Assembly: GCA_961205875.1 (NCBI GenBank)
Contig: OY540817.1
Span: 5,615,001 to 5,679,000 of the forward strand
DNA: 64,000 bases
Source: Sialis fuliginosa
Lineage: Eukaryota; Arthropoda; Insecta; Megaloptera; Sialidae
Direction of reading: 5' to 3'
In this document: positions 39,301 through 45,030 of the stretch, one piece after another
Layout of the letters: every line of letters begins with the position of its first letter
How positions within the stretch are numbered: position 1 is the first letter of the stretch
The notes under the pieces: generated by a model
The model's database searches: none
What the model was told of the DNA's origin: nothing
What the model saw: only the letters and a program-made list of their open reading frames with translations
Made by a program: the position numbers and the translations under genes

Positions 39301-40246
39301 CTTTAAAAAAATTTCCCCACCGATTAATTTTCATGTTTATACATTTTTATTAAAAAATATCAATAATAAATATATCCTAAACTAATTCTAGTCTTTCAAA
39401 CAGTGAATATCCCATCAAAATCGGTTCTGTATTTTTCGTGTGCAGTTTAATTTATTTTTATACGGTTCACTGAAACTATCCACCAATTGTTTTTCATTTT
39501 TATACATTTTGATTAAAAAATATCATTACTATTAAATTCTTAACTAATTCTAGGATCTTCGGCTTTCGAACAGCAGAAATCCTGTTAAAATCAGTTTAGT
39601 AGTTTACGTTTTAGGAGCATAATTGCTCTGCAAATAATGATATAAAAAATTGTCTATTTAAAAAATACAAAATCAGAAATATTTTAACTACTGTGAGAGA
39701 TATGGGGTAGTTTTTTCCCATAACTCCCCCCCTCCCCCGCCGAGTCTCAACCTACCTTAGTCCACTGAATCATGCACAAAATATAATTTTATTTGTATCA
39801 AACAATAAATTGGATACCAAAATAATTTCCAAAGTTTGAATTTCTTTTAAATATAATTATAAATGCAAAAGTATAAAATCATTATCTGTCTGTTTGTTAT
39901 CTTTTCACGGTTATATCGCTGAACCGATCTTGATGTAATTTTGTAGAGAAATAGCTTGCATCCTGAGGAAGAACATAAGCTATTTTGTATCCCGAAAAAT
40001 TGATTAGATAAAAAAATACAAATTCCACTCGGGTAATAGCTAATTAGCTAGTTACTTATAATCTGAAATTCAATATATTTATAGGCAGGAAAATCCGCTG
40101 ATAAACATGGAAAAGAAGGTAAATTCGTGAAAGGTCATGACATCTCCGAACACAAAGGGCACAAAGGTCAACACGGATCTGAACAACACCATGACAAAAT
40201 GAAGAAATGGGCAAAAAAGAATTACAAAAATCACGAACGAAAGTAA
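6363..40246 (+). CDS. Secreted Lys/His-rich insect protein, possible DUF4779 family (5 coding exons)
   Basis: Join of 6363-6386, 35595-35733, 36551-36801, 38861-39013 and 40085-40246; all introns are GT-AG and the phases agree, giving 242 residues. The start MKWFTLIAVLAVACLSVAVA is a textbook signal peptide with cleavage likely before EKHHGHH. By hand count the mature 222 residues are about 16% His and 22% Lys, with few hydrophobic residues and no cysteine. That composition suggests a soluble, highly charged, perhaps metal- or polyanion-binding secreted protein; this is inference. Short Gly/Tyr-containing phrases such as HGYKYSEGKKDKAATYS and KHDSFYSNGEKSGEWHKFG look conserved, and from memory resemble an insect family annotated DUF4779. 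No function is known to me. The first intron is 29.2 kb and the first coding exon has only 8 codons, so a transcript is needed to confirm that exon 1 belongs here. Confidence 0.8.
6387..8364. other. Start of intron 1, no gene seen
   Basis: AT-rich intron sequence with A/T homopolymer runs. A dispersed-repeat end with TACGTATAAGAAAGTCCCATGG lies near 6930. There is no coding segment or structured RNA I can support. Confidence 0.5.
8365..10460. repeat. Inverted pair of a dispersed repeat flanking about 1.3 kb
   Basis: About 340 bp at 8365-8700 reappears in inverted, diverged form at about 10080-10460. Shared landmarks are AGGGTCCCTGAATCA, GATGTCTNTGTGTGT, GAACGCTCTACA and the CCGGAAACGGATGTT-like stretch. 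This may be one element with long inverted ends or two separate insertions in opposite orientation. Related words occur near 6580 and 52120. Confidence 0.5.
8765..9260. mobile_element. MITE family B, copy 1
   Basis: The left end AAATATCTGCTATGAG and right end TGGCAGATATCTT are inverted repeats. They include GGACTTTCTTATACGTAAT and its complement, and extend about 60-70 bp. A second copy is at 23178-23593. Solitary ends also occur near 6930. No coding capacity. Confidence 0.55.
10868..11290 (+). mobile_element. Element A copy 3, 3'-truncated
   Basis: Begins TTGCTCGCAATATCGAAG and follows the element A sequence through the GTCTGTCTGTCCGTGTGTCC stretch to GATATCTCAAGAACGACAC. It then diverges before the minisatellite. 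The TCC of the terminal hairpin loop (TTGC-TTCCTC-GCAA) is missing here. Confidence 0.65.
11300..12751. other. Intron sequence with ACAGGGTG repeat ends
   Basis: Mostly unassigned. TACAGGGTGCTACAAAAAAA near 12074 and TACAGGGTGTCCAAATTAG near 12370 are typical ends of short insect DNA elements, but I could not pair them with opposite termini. No gene was recognised. Confidence 0.4.
12752..13220 (+). mobile_element. Two adjoining retroelement 3'-end fragments
   Basis: 12752-13040 begins GCTGACCCGGCAAACGT, a sequence I associate with RTE-type LINE 3' ends in insects. 13041-13220 carries TTTGTATTTTTTATCTGAT, a CCTCAGGATGCAAACTATC stretch and CATCAAGATCGATTCAGTGG, shared with copies at 15726, 19630, 26775 (reverse) and 39865 (reverse). 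Only 3' ends are present; no reverse transcriptase was seen. Confidence 0.5.
14157..14485. mobile_element. hAT MITE, perfect 8-bp TSD GATACAAT
   Basis: Starts CAGGGCCGTAACTACAGG and ends GGTTGTTACGACCCTG. GATACAAT occurs directly on both sides (14149-14156 and 14486-14493). The CAGGGCCGTAACNAC terminus is a common hAT type in animals. At 329 bp it is noncoding, and contains G-rich GGGGGCCC blocks at both ends. Confidence 0.88.
14713..15438 (+). mobile_element. hAT element with transposase remnant, perfect 8-bp TSD TATGTATA
   Basis: The left end CAGGGCCGGCCGAACGGCC and the right end (reverse complement) CAGAGCCGGCTTTTGCGAT are inverted. TATGTATA flanks both sides (14705-14712 and 15439-15446). 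Sub-terminal CCTGGGGCGCCA blocks are also inverted. The 726-bp element is an internally deleted derivative that keeps the 3' end of a transposase frame. Confidence 0.9.
14943..15200 (+). pseudogene. hAT transposase C-terminal (dimerisation) fragment
   Basis: The frame reads VPNLWVVLRIIVTIPVSVAS then GERSFSKLKLIKTYFRSAM and ends in a stop after KKSFIL. The ERSFSKLKLIK core and the following RLNNFAILSIE are diagnostic of the hAT dimerisation domain of the ZMYM/ZBED-like group. About 85 residues remain of a protein normally of 600 or more; the catalytic DDE part is absent, so it cannot be active. It lies inside the hAT element bounded by TATGTATA. Confidence 0.88.
15726..15915 (+). mobile_element. 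Retroelement 3' end (ACCCGCGACTTCGTCCGCG type)
   Basis: Contains GTTACCCGCGACTTCGTCCG, GGAATTTGTATTTTTTATC, the ATGCAAGCTATCTCCTTACC stretch and a final ACAGAGTTACTTTCGTATT. The same layout occurs at 13041, 19630, 26775 (reverse) and 39865 (reverse). It is common in lepidopteran genomes as a LINE/SINE tail. Confidence 0.55.
16381..16768. mobile_element. Possible TIR element ending AGGAAAGA
   Basis: The left TTAGACAAGGAAAGATAAAG and right CATAGTCTTTCCTAACCTAA form imperfect inverted repeats, and GTTGTTACCATA/TGGTAACAAC lies just inside. Boundaries are weak and no target duplication is clear. Confidence 0.35.
16784..17115. mobile_element. PIF/Harbinger-like MITE, TSD TAA
   Basis: Terminal inverted repeats TGTCCGGTATCATAAAG followed by ACCTAGCA agree over 26 bp with one mismatch. 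The flanks are TAA on both sides (16781-16783 and 17116-17118). A 3-bp TWA duplication is typical of PIF/Harbinger. At 332 bp it is noncoding. Related copies are at 27858-28164 and 35764, with a remnant near 44930. Confidence 0.82.
18065..19075. mobile_element. Lepidopteran-type dispersed element containing a triple 287-bp tandem repeat
   Basis: The left part GGCCAAGTGCGTGTTGGGC and GGTTTCCGTAGTCATTACG, and the right end CTACGGAAACCTAAA, form inverted AGGTTTCCGTAG ends. Inside, a unit beginning GACGCTCTGA (18160 and 18446; GACGCTTTTA at 18735) repeats three times at 286-289 bp spacing. Each unit has GTGACTGAAGGGTTAAAATC and TTTTAGGAGACCTATC. A one-unit reverse relative is at about 45780-46015. 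Confidence 0.65.
19630..19795 (+). mobile_element. Retroelement 3' end fragment
   Basis: GCTGTTACCCGCGTGGAATT, TTTTCGGGATACAAAGTAGC and CGGTTCAGCGGTTTAGC mark another member of the 15726 family. It ends in an ACAGACAGACAGAC-type tail. Confidence 0.5.
20158..21027 (+). mobile_element. Element C copy 1 (CGCGCGGCTTCGCTCGCGTGG type)
   Basis: Begins CTAGCTGGGTCCGCGCGGC and ends at GAGCTTTATATATATTAAGG, about 870 bp. The same sequence occurs inverted at 32680-33580. The body includes GTTACCTAACGTAACAAAAT and CAATTGGCAATCAAAAG. The short frames inside have no recognisable protein. Class undetermined. Confidence 0.6.
21215..21431. mobile_element. Foldback MITE with about 60-bp inverted arms
   Basis: ACTTAAACTAAAAATATACA with CACCTTAACCACAATAAAAC at the left is mirrored by TTTTATTGTGGTTAAGGTGT and ATATTTTTAGTTTAAGT at the right. 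The central part has CTCGACACGTGTTTCG / CGTGTCGAGTGACA and a small palindrome CCTTATATATAAGG. Noncoding, 217 bp. Confidence 0.75.
22085..22445. repeat. Diverged tandem pair, about 192-bp period
   Basis: Two related units, with AAGTAGATTATAGAATA at 22191 and 22383, a C-C-AGGGG stretch (CCAGGAGGGGAAG / CCAGGGGAGGGAA) and a run of G residues. No terminal repeats or coding capacity were seen. Confidence 0.55.
23085..23170. mobile_element. Pogo/Tigger-like end fragment
   Basis: CAGTAGAACCTCGTTAGTAC followed by CGTACTAACGAGAAAAACG resembles pogo/Tigger-type termini (CAGTAGAACCTC). Only one end is evident, because element family B begins immediately after. Confidence 0.45.
23178..23593. mobile_element. 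MITE family B, copy 2
   Basis: AAATATCTGCCTTAGG and GGGACTTTCTTATACGTAAT at the left are inverted at the right as ATTACGTATAAGAAAGTCCC and ATGGCAGATTTTT. Same family as 8765-9260. Noncoding. Confidence 0.6.
23889..24681. mobile_element. TIR element D copy 1, with a nested element
   Basis: The left CTAGAGATACTCCAGTAAGA and right TCTTACTATAAGTATCTCTAG are imperfect inverted repeats of about 30 bp, continuing into a TGACAGC / TGTCAG pair. Copy 2 is at 32578-34039. A second element (24009-24568) lies inside. Confidence 0.55.
24009..24568. mobile_element. TIR element ending TAGGGTCGAGCGGGGTAAA
   Basis: Left TAGGGTCGAGCGGGGTAAAT and right TTTTACCCCAGTTGACCCTA are inverted with mismatches. It resembles the TAGGGGAGAGCGGGG family at 37142 and 49775. 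An 86-codon open frame inside has no recognisable domain and I do not call it a gene. Confidence 0.55.
25171..25784. mobile_element. hAT element with GAACC repeats, perfect TSD GTCAAGAT
   Basis: TIR CAGGGACTTGAACC with matching right end GGTTCAAGTCCCTG. GTCAAGAT flanks both sides (25163-25170 and 25785-25792). Clusters of CGAACC/TGAACC occur within about 150 bp of each end. It is about 85-90% similar by eye to 54149-54777. Noncoding, 614 bp. Confidence 0.9.
26775..26945 (-). mobile_element. Retroelement 3' end fragment, reverse orientation
   Basis: CCACGGCTAAACCGCTTAACC, TAGCTTGCATCCTGAGGAAG and TTTGTATCCCGAAAAATTGA are the reverse of the 15726 family. A run of C residues follows at 26949. 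Confidence 0.5.
27146..27836. repeat. Long inverted repeat FB1, arms about 330 bp
   Basis: AAGTCTATCGTTTGATAGTC at 27146 pairs with GACTATCAAACGATAGACTT ending at 27836, and similarity continues almost to the centre near 27490. Landmarks paired in both arms are CCTTCGCAGATTTTTAACAT, TCTAATTTTGTCGTTTGATA and CAAGTTAACTGTCCTTG. The arms contain TTAGG repeats (left near 27391, right near 27573) and the motif CGTTTGATAGT several times. The loop is about 20-40 bp. It lies in intron 1 of gene 1. Confidence 0.88.
27858..28164. mobile_element. PIF/Harbinger-like MITE copy 2, TSD TTA
   Basis: Starts TGTCCGGTATCATAAAGG and ends GATGATACCGGGCA. It is flanked by TTA at 27855-27857 and 28165-28167. Inside, GCTAGCAAGCACTTTCAAAT pairs with ATTTGAGAGTGCTTGCTAG. 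Homologous to 16784-17115. Confidence 0.82.
28168..28839. other. Intron sequence, nothing recognised
   Basis: AT-rich intron between the MITE at 27858 and the 171-bp array. There is a TAATAATAATAAT-type run near 28806. No gene or paired repeat was recognised. Confidence 0.4.
28840..29760. repeat. 171-bp tandem array, about 5 units
   Basis: AATCGGTAC recurs at 29031, 29202, 29373 and 29544, exactly 171 bp apart, with a diverged unit before (about 28862) and after (about 29727). Each unit has ATAACCTCAAGTCAAG, CCTCTTGAATGGTAC, AGTACGTAATCAGGGTAAT and a GTATGGATAAAAAAATTGAT stretch. Central units look over 90% identical, outer ones less. No coding capacity. Confidence 0.92.
30330..31070. repeat. 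Dispersed element with a 295-bp direct duplication
   Basis: AGGGGGCTAAAAGCA at about 30505 and 30800, then ACTACTGGCTCAAAAAA and GTAACGAG-CTTTGGTGGGAC in both copies, show a duplicated unit. The flanks GTCGTTCGTCCGTCC (30362) and TACTTCGGAACCCTTATGG (31042) look like ends of a lepidopteran-type dispersed repeat. Confidence 0.5.
31346..32101. mobile_element. TIR element flanked by TTAA
   Basis: GGTAGTAGTCTGGTAACTTA at the left is mirrored by AAGTTACCAGACTACTACC at the right. TTAA lies directly outside both ends (31342-31345 and 32102-32105). TTAA fits piggyBac targeting, but the GGTAG terminus is not the usual C-rich one, so the class is tentative. 756 bp, no transposase seen. Confidence 0.7.
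32680..33580 (-). mobile_element. Element C copy 2, with an internal insertion
   Basis: Reverse complement of 20158-21027, ending CGCGCGGGCTCAGCTAG. Sequence agreement is continuous except for about 238 bp inserted at 32818-33055 after GTTAGGTAACAT. Confidence 0.65.
32818..33055 (+). other. Foreign insert inside element C copy 2
   Basis: This 238-bp segment is missing from the other element C copy. The first 125 bases are less AT-rich, followed by an A-rich stretch (AATAAATAAAAAAAATAAAA) and then a segment whose one frame reads FTKELSVEDNIESTFKAI before losing sense. It could be a retroposed fragment. The coding impression rests on about 20 residues only. Confidence 0.4.
33646..33996. mobile_element. 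hAT-like MITE
   Basis: Left CATTGGCGTAGATAG and right CTATCTACGCCACTG are inverted repeats of the CAGTGGCGTAG hAT type. The flanks AAATACTG and AAAATAGC are only partly alike, so the duplication has decayed. Noncoding. Confidence 0.65.
34040..34507. other. Intron sequence, nothing recognised
   Basis: AT-rich sequence with TAATAATAATAATAC near 34378. No gene or repeat boundary was recognised. Confidence 0.4.
34516..34688. mobile_element. Short hAT MITE, 7/8 TSD
   Basis: Starts CAGTGGCGTATCCATAGGGG and ends TGCACCGCTG. The flanks are TATAAAAT (34508-34515) and TAGAAAAT (34689-34696). Related internal sequence (CCGATTTTTTTTCTGGGTGC) occurs near 61861. Confidence 0.72.
35060..35445. mobile_element. 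hAT MITE, perfect TSD CATTATAC, 150 bp before exon 2
   Basis: CAGCGGTTCTTAAACT at the left and AGTTTAAGAACTGCTG at the right are inverted ends. CATTATAC flanks both sides (35052-35059 and 35446-35453). The terminus CAGCGGTTCTTAAACT is shared with hAT elements of many animals. Noncoding, 386 bp. Confidence 0.9.
35595..35733 (+). CDS. Gene 1 coding exon 2
   Basis: Acceptor TTCCGCAG ends at 35594 and donor GTAAGT starts at 35734. It encodes the rest of the signal peptide (VLAVACLSVAVA) and the His-rich EKHHGHHDLTPVSRKQR start of the mature chain. It ends in phase 1. Confidence 0.85.
35764..35850. mobile_element. Degraded PIF/Harbinger-like MITE end
   Basis: TTA then TGCCCGGTATTATAAAG matches the terminus of 16784-17115 and 27858-28164. 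The remainder is decayed, ending near CTAGGTATTAAATATAAAT. It begins 30 bp after the exon 2 donor. Confidence 0.55.
36088..36386. mobile_element. TTGAAGTGAAACTT TIR element, short copy
   Basis: TTGAAGTGAAACTT at the left and GAAGTTTCACTTCAA at the right. The interior has CCATCCATCTTTCTCTTA twice. A longer relative, sharing both ends and internal words, is at 56702-58002. Lies in intron 2 of gene 1. Confidence 0.65.
36551..36801 (+). CDS. Gene 1 coding exon 3
   Basis: Acceptor AATCCATAG ends at 36550 and donor GTAAAT starts at 36802. The exon enters in phase 1 and leaves in phase 0. It encodes the densest Lys/His part, including HGYKYSEGKKDKAATYSK at its end. Confidence 0.88.
36943..37100. 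mobile_element. Pogo-like MITE
   Basis: CAGTGGAACC at the left and GGTTCCACTT at the right, with CACGTACTAACGAAATATTT and CATACTAACGAGGTTCCAC inside. Related to 23085-23170. 158 bp, noncoding. Confidence 0.55.
37142..38005. mobile_element. TAGGGGAGAGCGGGG TIR element, copy 1
   Basis: Left TAGGGGAGAGCGGGGCTATT and right AATAACCCCGCTCTCCCCT are inverted. GGGGCTATTCGGCCCC-type blocks recur inside. It is closely similar over most of its length to 49775-50504 in Ir93a intron 3. Both carry a frame starting MKYITYIFFNLRA, but it has no recognisable domain. Confidence 0.75.
38020..38790. repeat. Diverged tandem array, about 142-156 bp period
   Basis: GTTATAGCG or a close variant recurs at about 38151, 38293, 38449 and 38590. 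It is accompanied by CTTGTAGAGAATTAAAT, TCTCTATAACCAAT and ATATAAAAATATC. About five units in intron 3 of gene 1, just upstream of exon 4. Confidence 0.75.
38861..39013 (+). CDS. Gene 1 coding exon 4
   Basis: Acceptor CATATTCAG ends at 38860 and donor GTGCGA starts at 39014. Exactly 51 codons, phase 0 at both ends. Encodes GYRQLYHKDEHKKHDSFYS and a NTKHHAHHHDK His cluster. It is much less AT-rich than the flanking introns, as expected for a real exon. Confidence 0.88.
39865..40050 (-). mobile_element. Retroelement 3' end fragment in intron 4, reverse orientation
   Basis: TCACGGTTATATCGCTGAACC, ATAGCTTGCATCCTGAGGAAG and AAATACAAATTCCACTCGGG are the reverse complement of the 15726 family. It stops 34 bp before exon 5. 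Upstream, 39060-39620 has diverged direct repeats around AAATCGGTT and GTGCAGTTTAAT. Confidence 0.5.
40085..40246 (+). CDS. Gene 1 coding exon 5 and stop
   Basis: Acceptor TATTTATAG ends at 40084. 53 codons then TAA at 40244-40246. It encodes AGKSADKHGKEGKFVKGHD and a basic C-terminus KNYKNHERK. Confidence 0.88.
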   Translation, partial: AGKSADKHGKEGKFVKGHDISEHKGHKGQHGSEQHHDKMKKWAKKNYKNHERK

Positions 40247-40625
40247 ATTAGTATATTTAATATACTATACTTTTTCTGCAACGAAATTTTTTTCATTTTT
40301 TACATTATTTATACAGGTTACAGCAAATTAATTTAATAAATTAATTATTTTAGTTTTCGTAACTTAGGTATAAAATGTCATACATTTTGTCTTACCATTT
40401 TTCTATATATTATACAGTTTTACCAATTGCATTTAATTATTTAAAACGAATATTAATTTTTATTTTATTGTTGTTCGTTACTTATAAATGTTTTTATTTT
40501 TTTTTATAGGGATAATTTTAATTAATATGTATTATTAAAAAATAATTTCATATCGTTCCTTCAAATGTGTTACAATATTTGTATATTTATATTGAATGAA
40601 TAGTATTTTAGATATTTTATATTAT

Positions 40626-40631
40626 AATAAA
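40626..40631 (+). terminator. Candidate polyadenylation signal of gene 1
   Basis: AATAAA 380 bp after the stop, followed by AT-rich sequence and then less biased DNA. Earlier AATAAA at about 40334 is also possible. Cleavage cannot be placed by sequence alone. Confidence 0.5.
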
Positions 40632-40897
40632 ATATATTTTTTAAAAATCTCCCAGTGCTCATATTATTTCCCATATTCAATTGATTTATTTCAGGATATT
40701 GCTGCTATATTTCTTTGTTAAAAAAGGTTTGTGTGTGTACTTATGTATTATACTTGTTTGGCATAGTGACATCTAACGTATAAATGCAAAACTAAAAACC
40801 TGTTTTATCGACTATCATAACAGAAATATAAATCATCTAACCTAACCTAACTTTTTACAGTCATGATACGCTCGTATTTGGTTGCATTACTAAAAAA

Positions 40898-41703
40898 CAT
40901 CTGCCAAGTAAATGCACAGTGCTTCCTCGTGCTAAATTCACTAAAACCGATAGTGTTCAGATAAATTGCCTGGCATTGGTTAACCATTTAATTTTAATAC
41001 AAATTTTACTAAAAAATCTTAGTTCGAATTTTTTCTTAAAACGCACCTGAATATTTTTTCATATATTTTTAATTTTTTGACAATTTCAATCTAAATCTAA
41101 ATTTATGCAAATGTCAAAATGACATTTAAAACGTCAAAGTGACATTTAAAACGCCAAAGTGACATTTAAAACGTCAAAATGACACTTAATATATCCAATC
41201 AAATATCAATTTAGAAAAACAAAACACGAATTTTTAAAATTAATTTAGATAAATCTTTGTAAGGGAATATTTTACAACAAACGTAGTAGACCCATATTAT
41301 AGGAAATTTAATTCTCTACAAAAAATATTCTATAAAATTTTCTCGTAACATGTGTCGTTCTTGAGATATCTTGAAAAAATAAATATTTTGGGGTGTCACC
41401 CCTCCCCCTTACACACGATTTTAATGATTTTTAAATGGGACCGTCCTCAAACCAAACCCAACCATCCGACCAAGTTTCAATAATATCGGTTCAGTGGCTC
41501 ATGAGTTATGCGTGTGACAAGGATTCAGGGGACAGACGGACGGACGGACGGACGGACAGACAGACAGACACGGAACGAAAAGTGTTTGTCTTGACGTGAA
41601 ACGGATAAATAAATTTAAAATTTTGAAATTGGAGAACTTTTTTTTTGTCTCAATCTGAAACGATCACATAGCTTCTCGTATCTTCGATATTGCAAGGAAG
41701 CAA
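40898..41703 (-). mobile_element. Element A copy 4, apparently full length, reverse
   Basis: Runs from CATCTGCCAAGTAAATGCAC to CGATATTGCAAGGAAGCAA, the reverse complement of 4542-5309, including the 20-bp minisatellite and the GGACGGACGGACGGACAGAC stretch. It begins about 650 bp after the gene 1 stop. Confidence 0.7.
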
Positions 41704-41704
41704 T

Positions 41705-42490
41705 TATACTCTAAAGAAGTATAACTTCAAAAACCAGACGAAGGTGGCTTAAATATAAAAAAAAAAAATGTATTATAAGAATTTACTCATTACCCTTTTA
41801 CCCCTCTCTGCAGAGGCCCATGGATACAATTAATTGCATTTATCTGAACGCGCTTAAGCAAGTATAACTTCAGAAAAATAGGGTGGCTTTAAAAAACGCC
41901 CCTAACAATATACATTTTTAAATGAAATTGCAACGATTTACTTTTTTCCCGTTTACTCCTCTCTGCAGACGCCCATGAATACAATTAATTGCATTTATCT
42001 GAACGCGCTTAAGCAAGTATAACTCCAAAAAAATAGGGGAAGGTGGCTTAAAAAGAGCCCCCTAACAATATATATTTTTAAATGAAATTGCAACGATTTA
42101 CTTGCTTTCCGTTTTCTCCTCTCTGCGAACGCCCATGGATATAATGAATTTAATTTATCTGAACGCGCTTAAAGAAGTATAAGTTCAAAAAAAATAGGGG
42201 AAGGCGGCTTAATTAGGGCCCCCTAGCAATATAGATTTTTAAATGAAATTGCAACGATTTACTTGTGTCCCGTTTGCCCCTCTCTGCGGACGCCCATGGA
42301 TATAATTAATTGCATTTATCTGAACGCACTTAAAGAAGTATAACTTCAAAAATATAGGGGAAGGTGGCTTAATAAGAGCCTCCTAACAATATAGTTTTTT
42401 TTTTAAGAAATTGCAACGATTTACTTGTTTTCCGTTTGCCCATTTCTGCTGACGCTCATGGATATAATTAATTGCATTTATTAGCTTTGT
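41705..42490. repeat. About 160-bp tandem array, 4-5 units, between the two genes
   Basis: TATCTGAACGCGCTTAA (or CACTTAA) occurs at 41841, 41996, 42156 and 42317, 155-161 bp apart. Units also share GAAATTGCAACGATTTACTT, CCTCTCTGC and GTATAACTTCAAAAA. It abuts the end of element A copy 4. No coding capacity. Confidence 0.88.
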
Positions 42491-42966
42491 TAAATAATTA
42501 GATAAACAATATACTAAAAAATGAGACAAGCATATAAAAGGTGTCATTAAATATTCATGTCAATTTCCATCATTAAAAACTCAATTAATCGTATTTGTTA
42601 CATGCAAACAAATTGCTGATTGTAGATATGAATTAATGGTAATGGACAAAATTTAACATGGAAAGTTTACACACCTCTATACGAGAGAGAATTATTATTG
42701 CAATATCGATTTTGTGTTTTTGTTCAAACGCGAACAGTGGAAAAAAAGTCATAAATTTGAATATATACTGATCAAAATATTTTTAAAGAAAAACAGATCA
42801 TTTTCAAACTATAATTATAAAAAAATGGTCGTATAGGAATAAATAAAAATTATTTCAAAGATAGGAGTATCTACTTTTGAATGCTTTTTACAAATTTAAT
42901 TTTTATTCATTTATTTGACAATTTATTAACAAAACAAAAAAATTATAATTTTTATTAGTGTACATA

Positions 42967-43329
42967 TACAGGGTTGTATTTTTAGATTCAAAATGATTTT
43001 TTTAGACTTGATTTTTTTCCACAAAATTATTTGAAAAATAAAAATATGTATGTTAACTAAAATTAACCAACAGTTGTAGAGAGCAGTTTGAAAAGTAACG
43101 CTACCTATGCAGTTCTATAGTCTATTTACTTATTTTAATATTTTTTTGTACAATTATGCAATTTTCTCGGGACGCACATGGCCGATTTTTTTAAATTTTT
43201 GATTTTCAACTCATCTTAGAACATATAAAGAGAAAATCCAAAAAAATCCAACTTCCTGAATGCATCACTTCTAAATGCTAATTTCCCTCTACTATAAAGT
43301 TAGCAATGTTCCCGCGAAAACCCTGTATA
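42967..43329. mobile_element. Possible ATACAGGGTT TIR element
   Basis: ATACAGGGTTGTATTTTTAG at the left and GCGAAAACCCTGTAT at the right share an inverted ATACAGGGTT. It ends where the hAT element at 43330 begins. Interior unassigned. Confidence 0.45.
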
Positions 43330-43717
43330 CAGGCCCGGATTAACCATGCAGGCAGAGTAGGCAACTGCCTAGGGCGGCAAATTTTGGTGGAAACTTGTTA
43401 TATTCGTGGGAATTGAATTTGATTGTGATTCCATTATCGATGAGTTTGCCATCCGAAAATCGAGACGTAAAAATTTCAACCCATAAGCAATAATTTCTCT
43501 ATACATGTAACTCAAGCATGACTAAAAAAAGGTCTTCAGTTTGTATGTTTCCTAATGTAACTTTATAAAAAATTATAAAATTTGAAACTGACGCAACCAA
43601 AAAAAAAGATCCTGAGTTTTATGACATCTATGACTTAAACTGTTAGTTTCAAGGGGGGGGGGGGGGGGGCAATTTTCGCAACTGCCTAGGGGCGGCAAAT
43701 TTCTAAATCTGGGCCTG
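43330..43717. mobile_element. hAT element (AACTGCCTAGGGCGGCAAA type)
   Basis: CAGGCCCGGATTAA at the left and TAAATCTGGGCCTG at the right, with GGCAACTGCCTAGGGCGGC direct on one side and inverted on the other. The flanks CCTGTATA and ACTGTGTA match at 6 of 8. A G run lies at about 43652-43669. Noncoding. Confidence 0.72.
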
Positions 43718-44461
43718 ACTGTGTACGAATCCTACCACTGAAAATTCAATTCGATTAATTTTATAAATCTAGTATCAAGTTCAATGTCATAATTAATCAC
43801 ATTCATATTTAATTATTTATTAGAATGAACCTAACCTTTACCTATATTTTTTGTACATAATATTATCAAAAACACAATACGAAGAAATCTTTATTGAAGT
43901 CTATAATTACACAAGATTTACCCAAATCAATAAAACATATTAAAATATATGTAGGTCTAAAACATAATTTATAGACTTTGACTACACAATAAAGAAGTTA
44001 TAACTAATGATAGGTGTTTGAAATAAATCGATAAAGGTCATACTGTATATAATATTTATTCTAAATCAATGTTGAGTAAATATAAAGCTAGGAACTCGCA
44101 AATTGCAGCCTTTACAAATCACCCTTAATGATAGTATAGACGTAATTCCATCAGATTTTCTTGTATGTATACATAAAATATTGATAATATGCATTTATCA
44201 AGAATATTTTACTTGAGGTAATCAAATGTTATAATAATATGCGGCCATCAGAAGTTGCTATAAGTTATACATTATAAAAATATAGACTTAGAAACTCGAA
44301 ATACAAAAGTTTTACTGTATTTATAATAATATAATCATTTATAATTTATAGGATCACTTTGTTGTCCGTCTATCTATCCGTCAAGACCCTTTTGGCAAGG
44401 ACCTCAGTAACTATATTATTACTATTACTATATTAAATATATATTAAACTATATATTTTAA

Positions 44462-44860
44462 CTGTCTTACAGCGTGATTTTTATGATAATCGGCCAATAG
44501 GCGTCAAAATGGTGGACATTTAAACTAACTATATTAGTATAATTTATTTATTAATTATTATATTATCATATCAACTGTTTTGCATTGTTTCAAAATAGAC
44601 GTTTCTTTCTTTTATATCTTTTGTGTCGTAGTACTTTAGCAAGTGTCAATCATTGCGTGCTCATTTCTTGTTTTTACCTTTGCCATTACTGGAGAAAAAA
44701 CATGAACAAAATAAAAGATTATAATTTAAAAAAGAAACTATATTTGCGGACTTTGGTAATTAAATTGTTTAAATAAAGAGTTACTTGTTTTATTAGTAAC
44801 ATGAGTTCATGATAATTACAAAAAACAAGCCCATTAATCCAAAAAAATACGAAAACATTC
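44462..44860 (-). repeat. Dispersed repeat R, reverse copy
   Basis: TTACAGCGTGATTTTTATGA, GGCCAATAGGCGTCAAAATG and TAACATGAGTTCATGATAAT match the reverse complement of 3550-3945. The ORF across 44585-44776 is repeat sequence, not a gene. Confidence 0.6.
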
Positions 44861-44924
44861 CCTTATAGCGGCTATAACTGGTGCCTTTATCTTACCTTTG
44901 TTTTTAGTTATTATGCATGTAACT

Positions 44925-45030
44925 ATCTGTCAAAAACTCAAAGAAAATTGTCATATAAGTTTGATACCCCGTTTGAAAGTGTTTTTCAAACCTGCAAATA
45001 TTTGTTAGCTAGGTTGTAATACCGAACAAT
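44925..45030. mobile_element. PIF/Harbinger-like MITE remnant
   Basis: ATATAAGTTTGATACCCCGT and TTTGTTAGCTAGGTTGTAAT, then ACCGAACA, resemble the right half of 27858-28164. One end only. Confidence 0.45.

Noticed and set aside
22222..43669. G or C homopolymer runs (22222, 26949, 32227, 43652) as quadruplex regulatory sites
   Set aside because: They are single runs within or beside repeats, not the four spaced runs expected, and may be length-variable sequencing artefacts.
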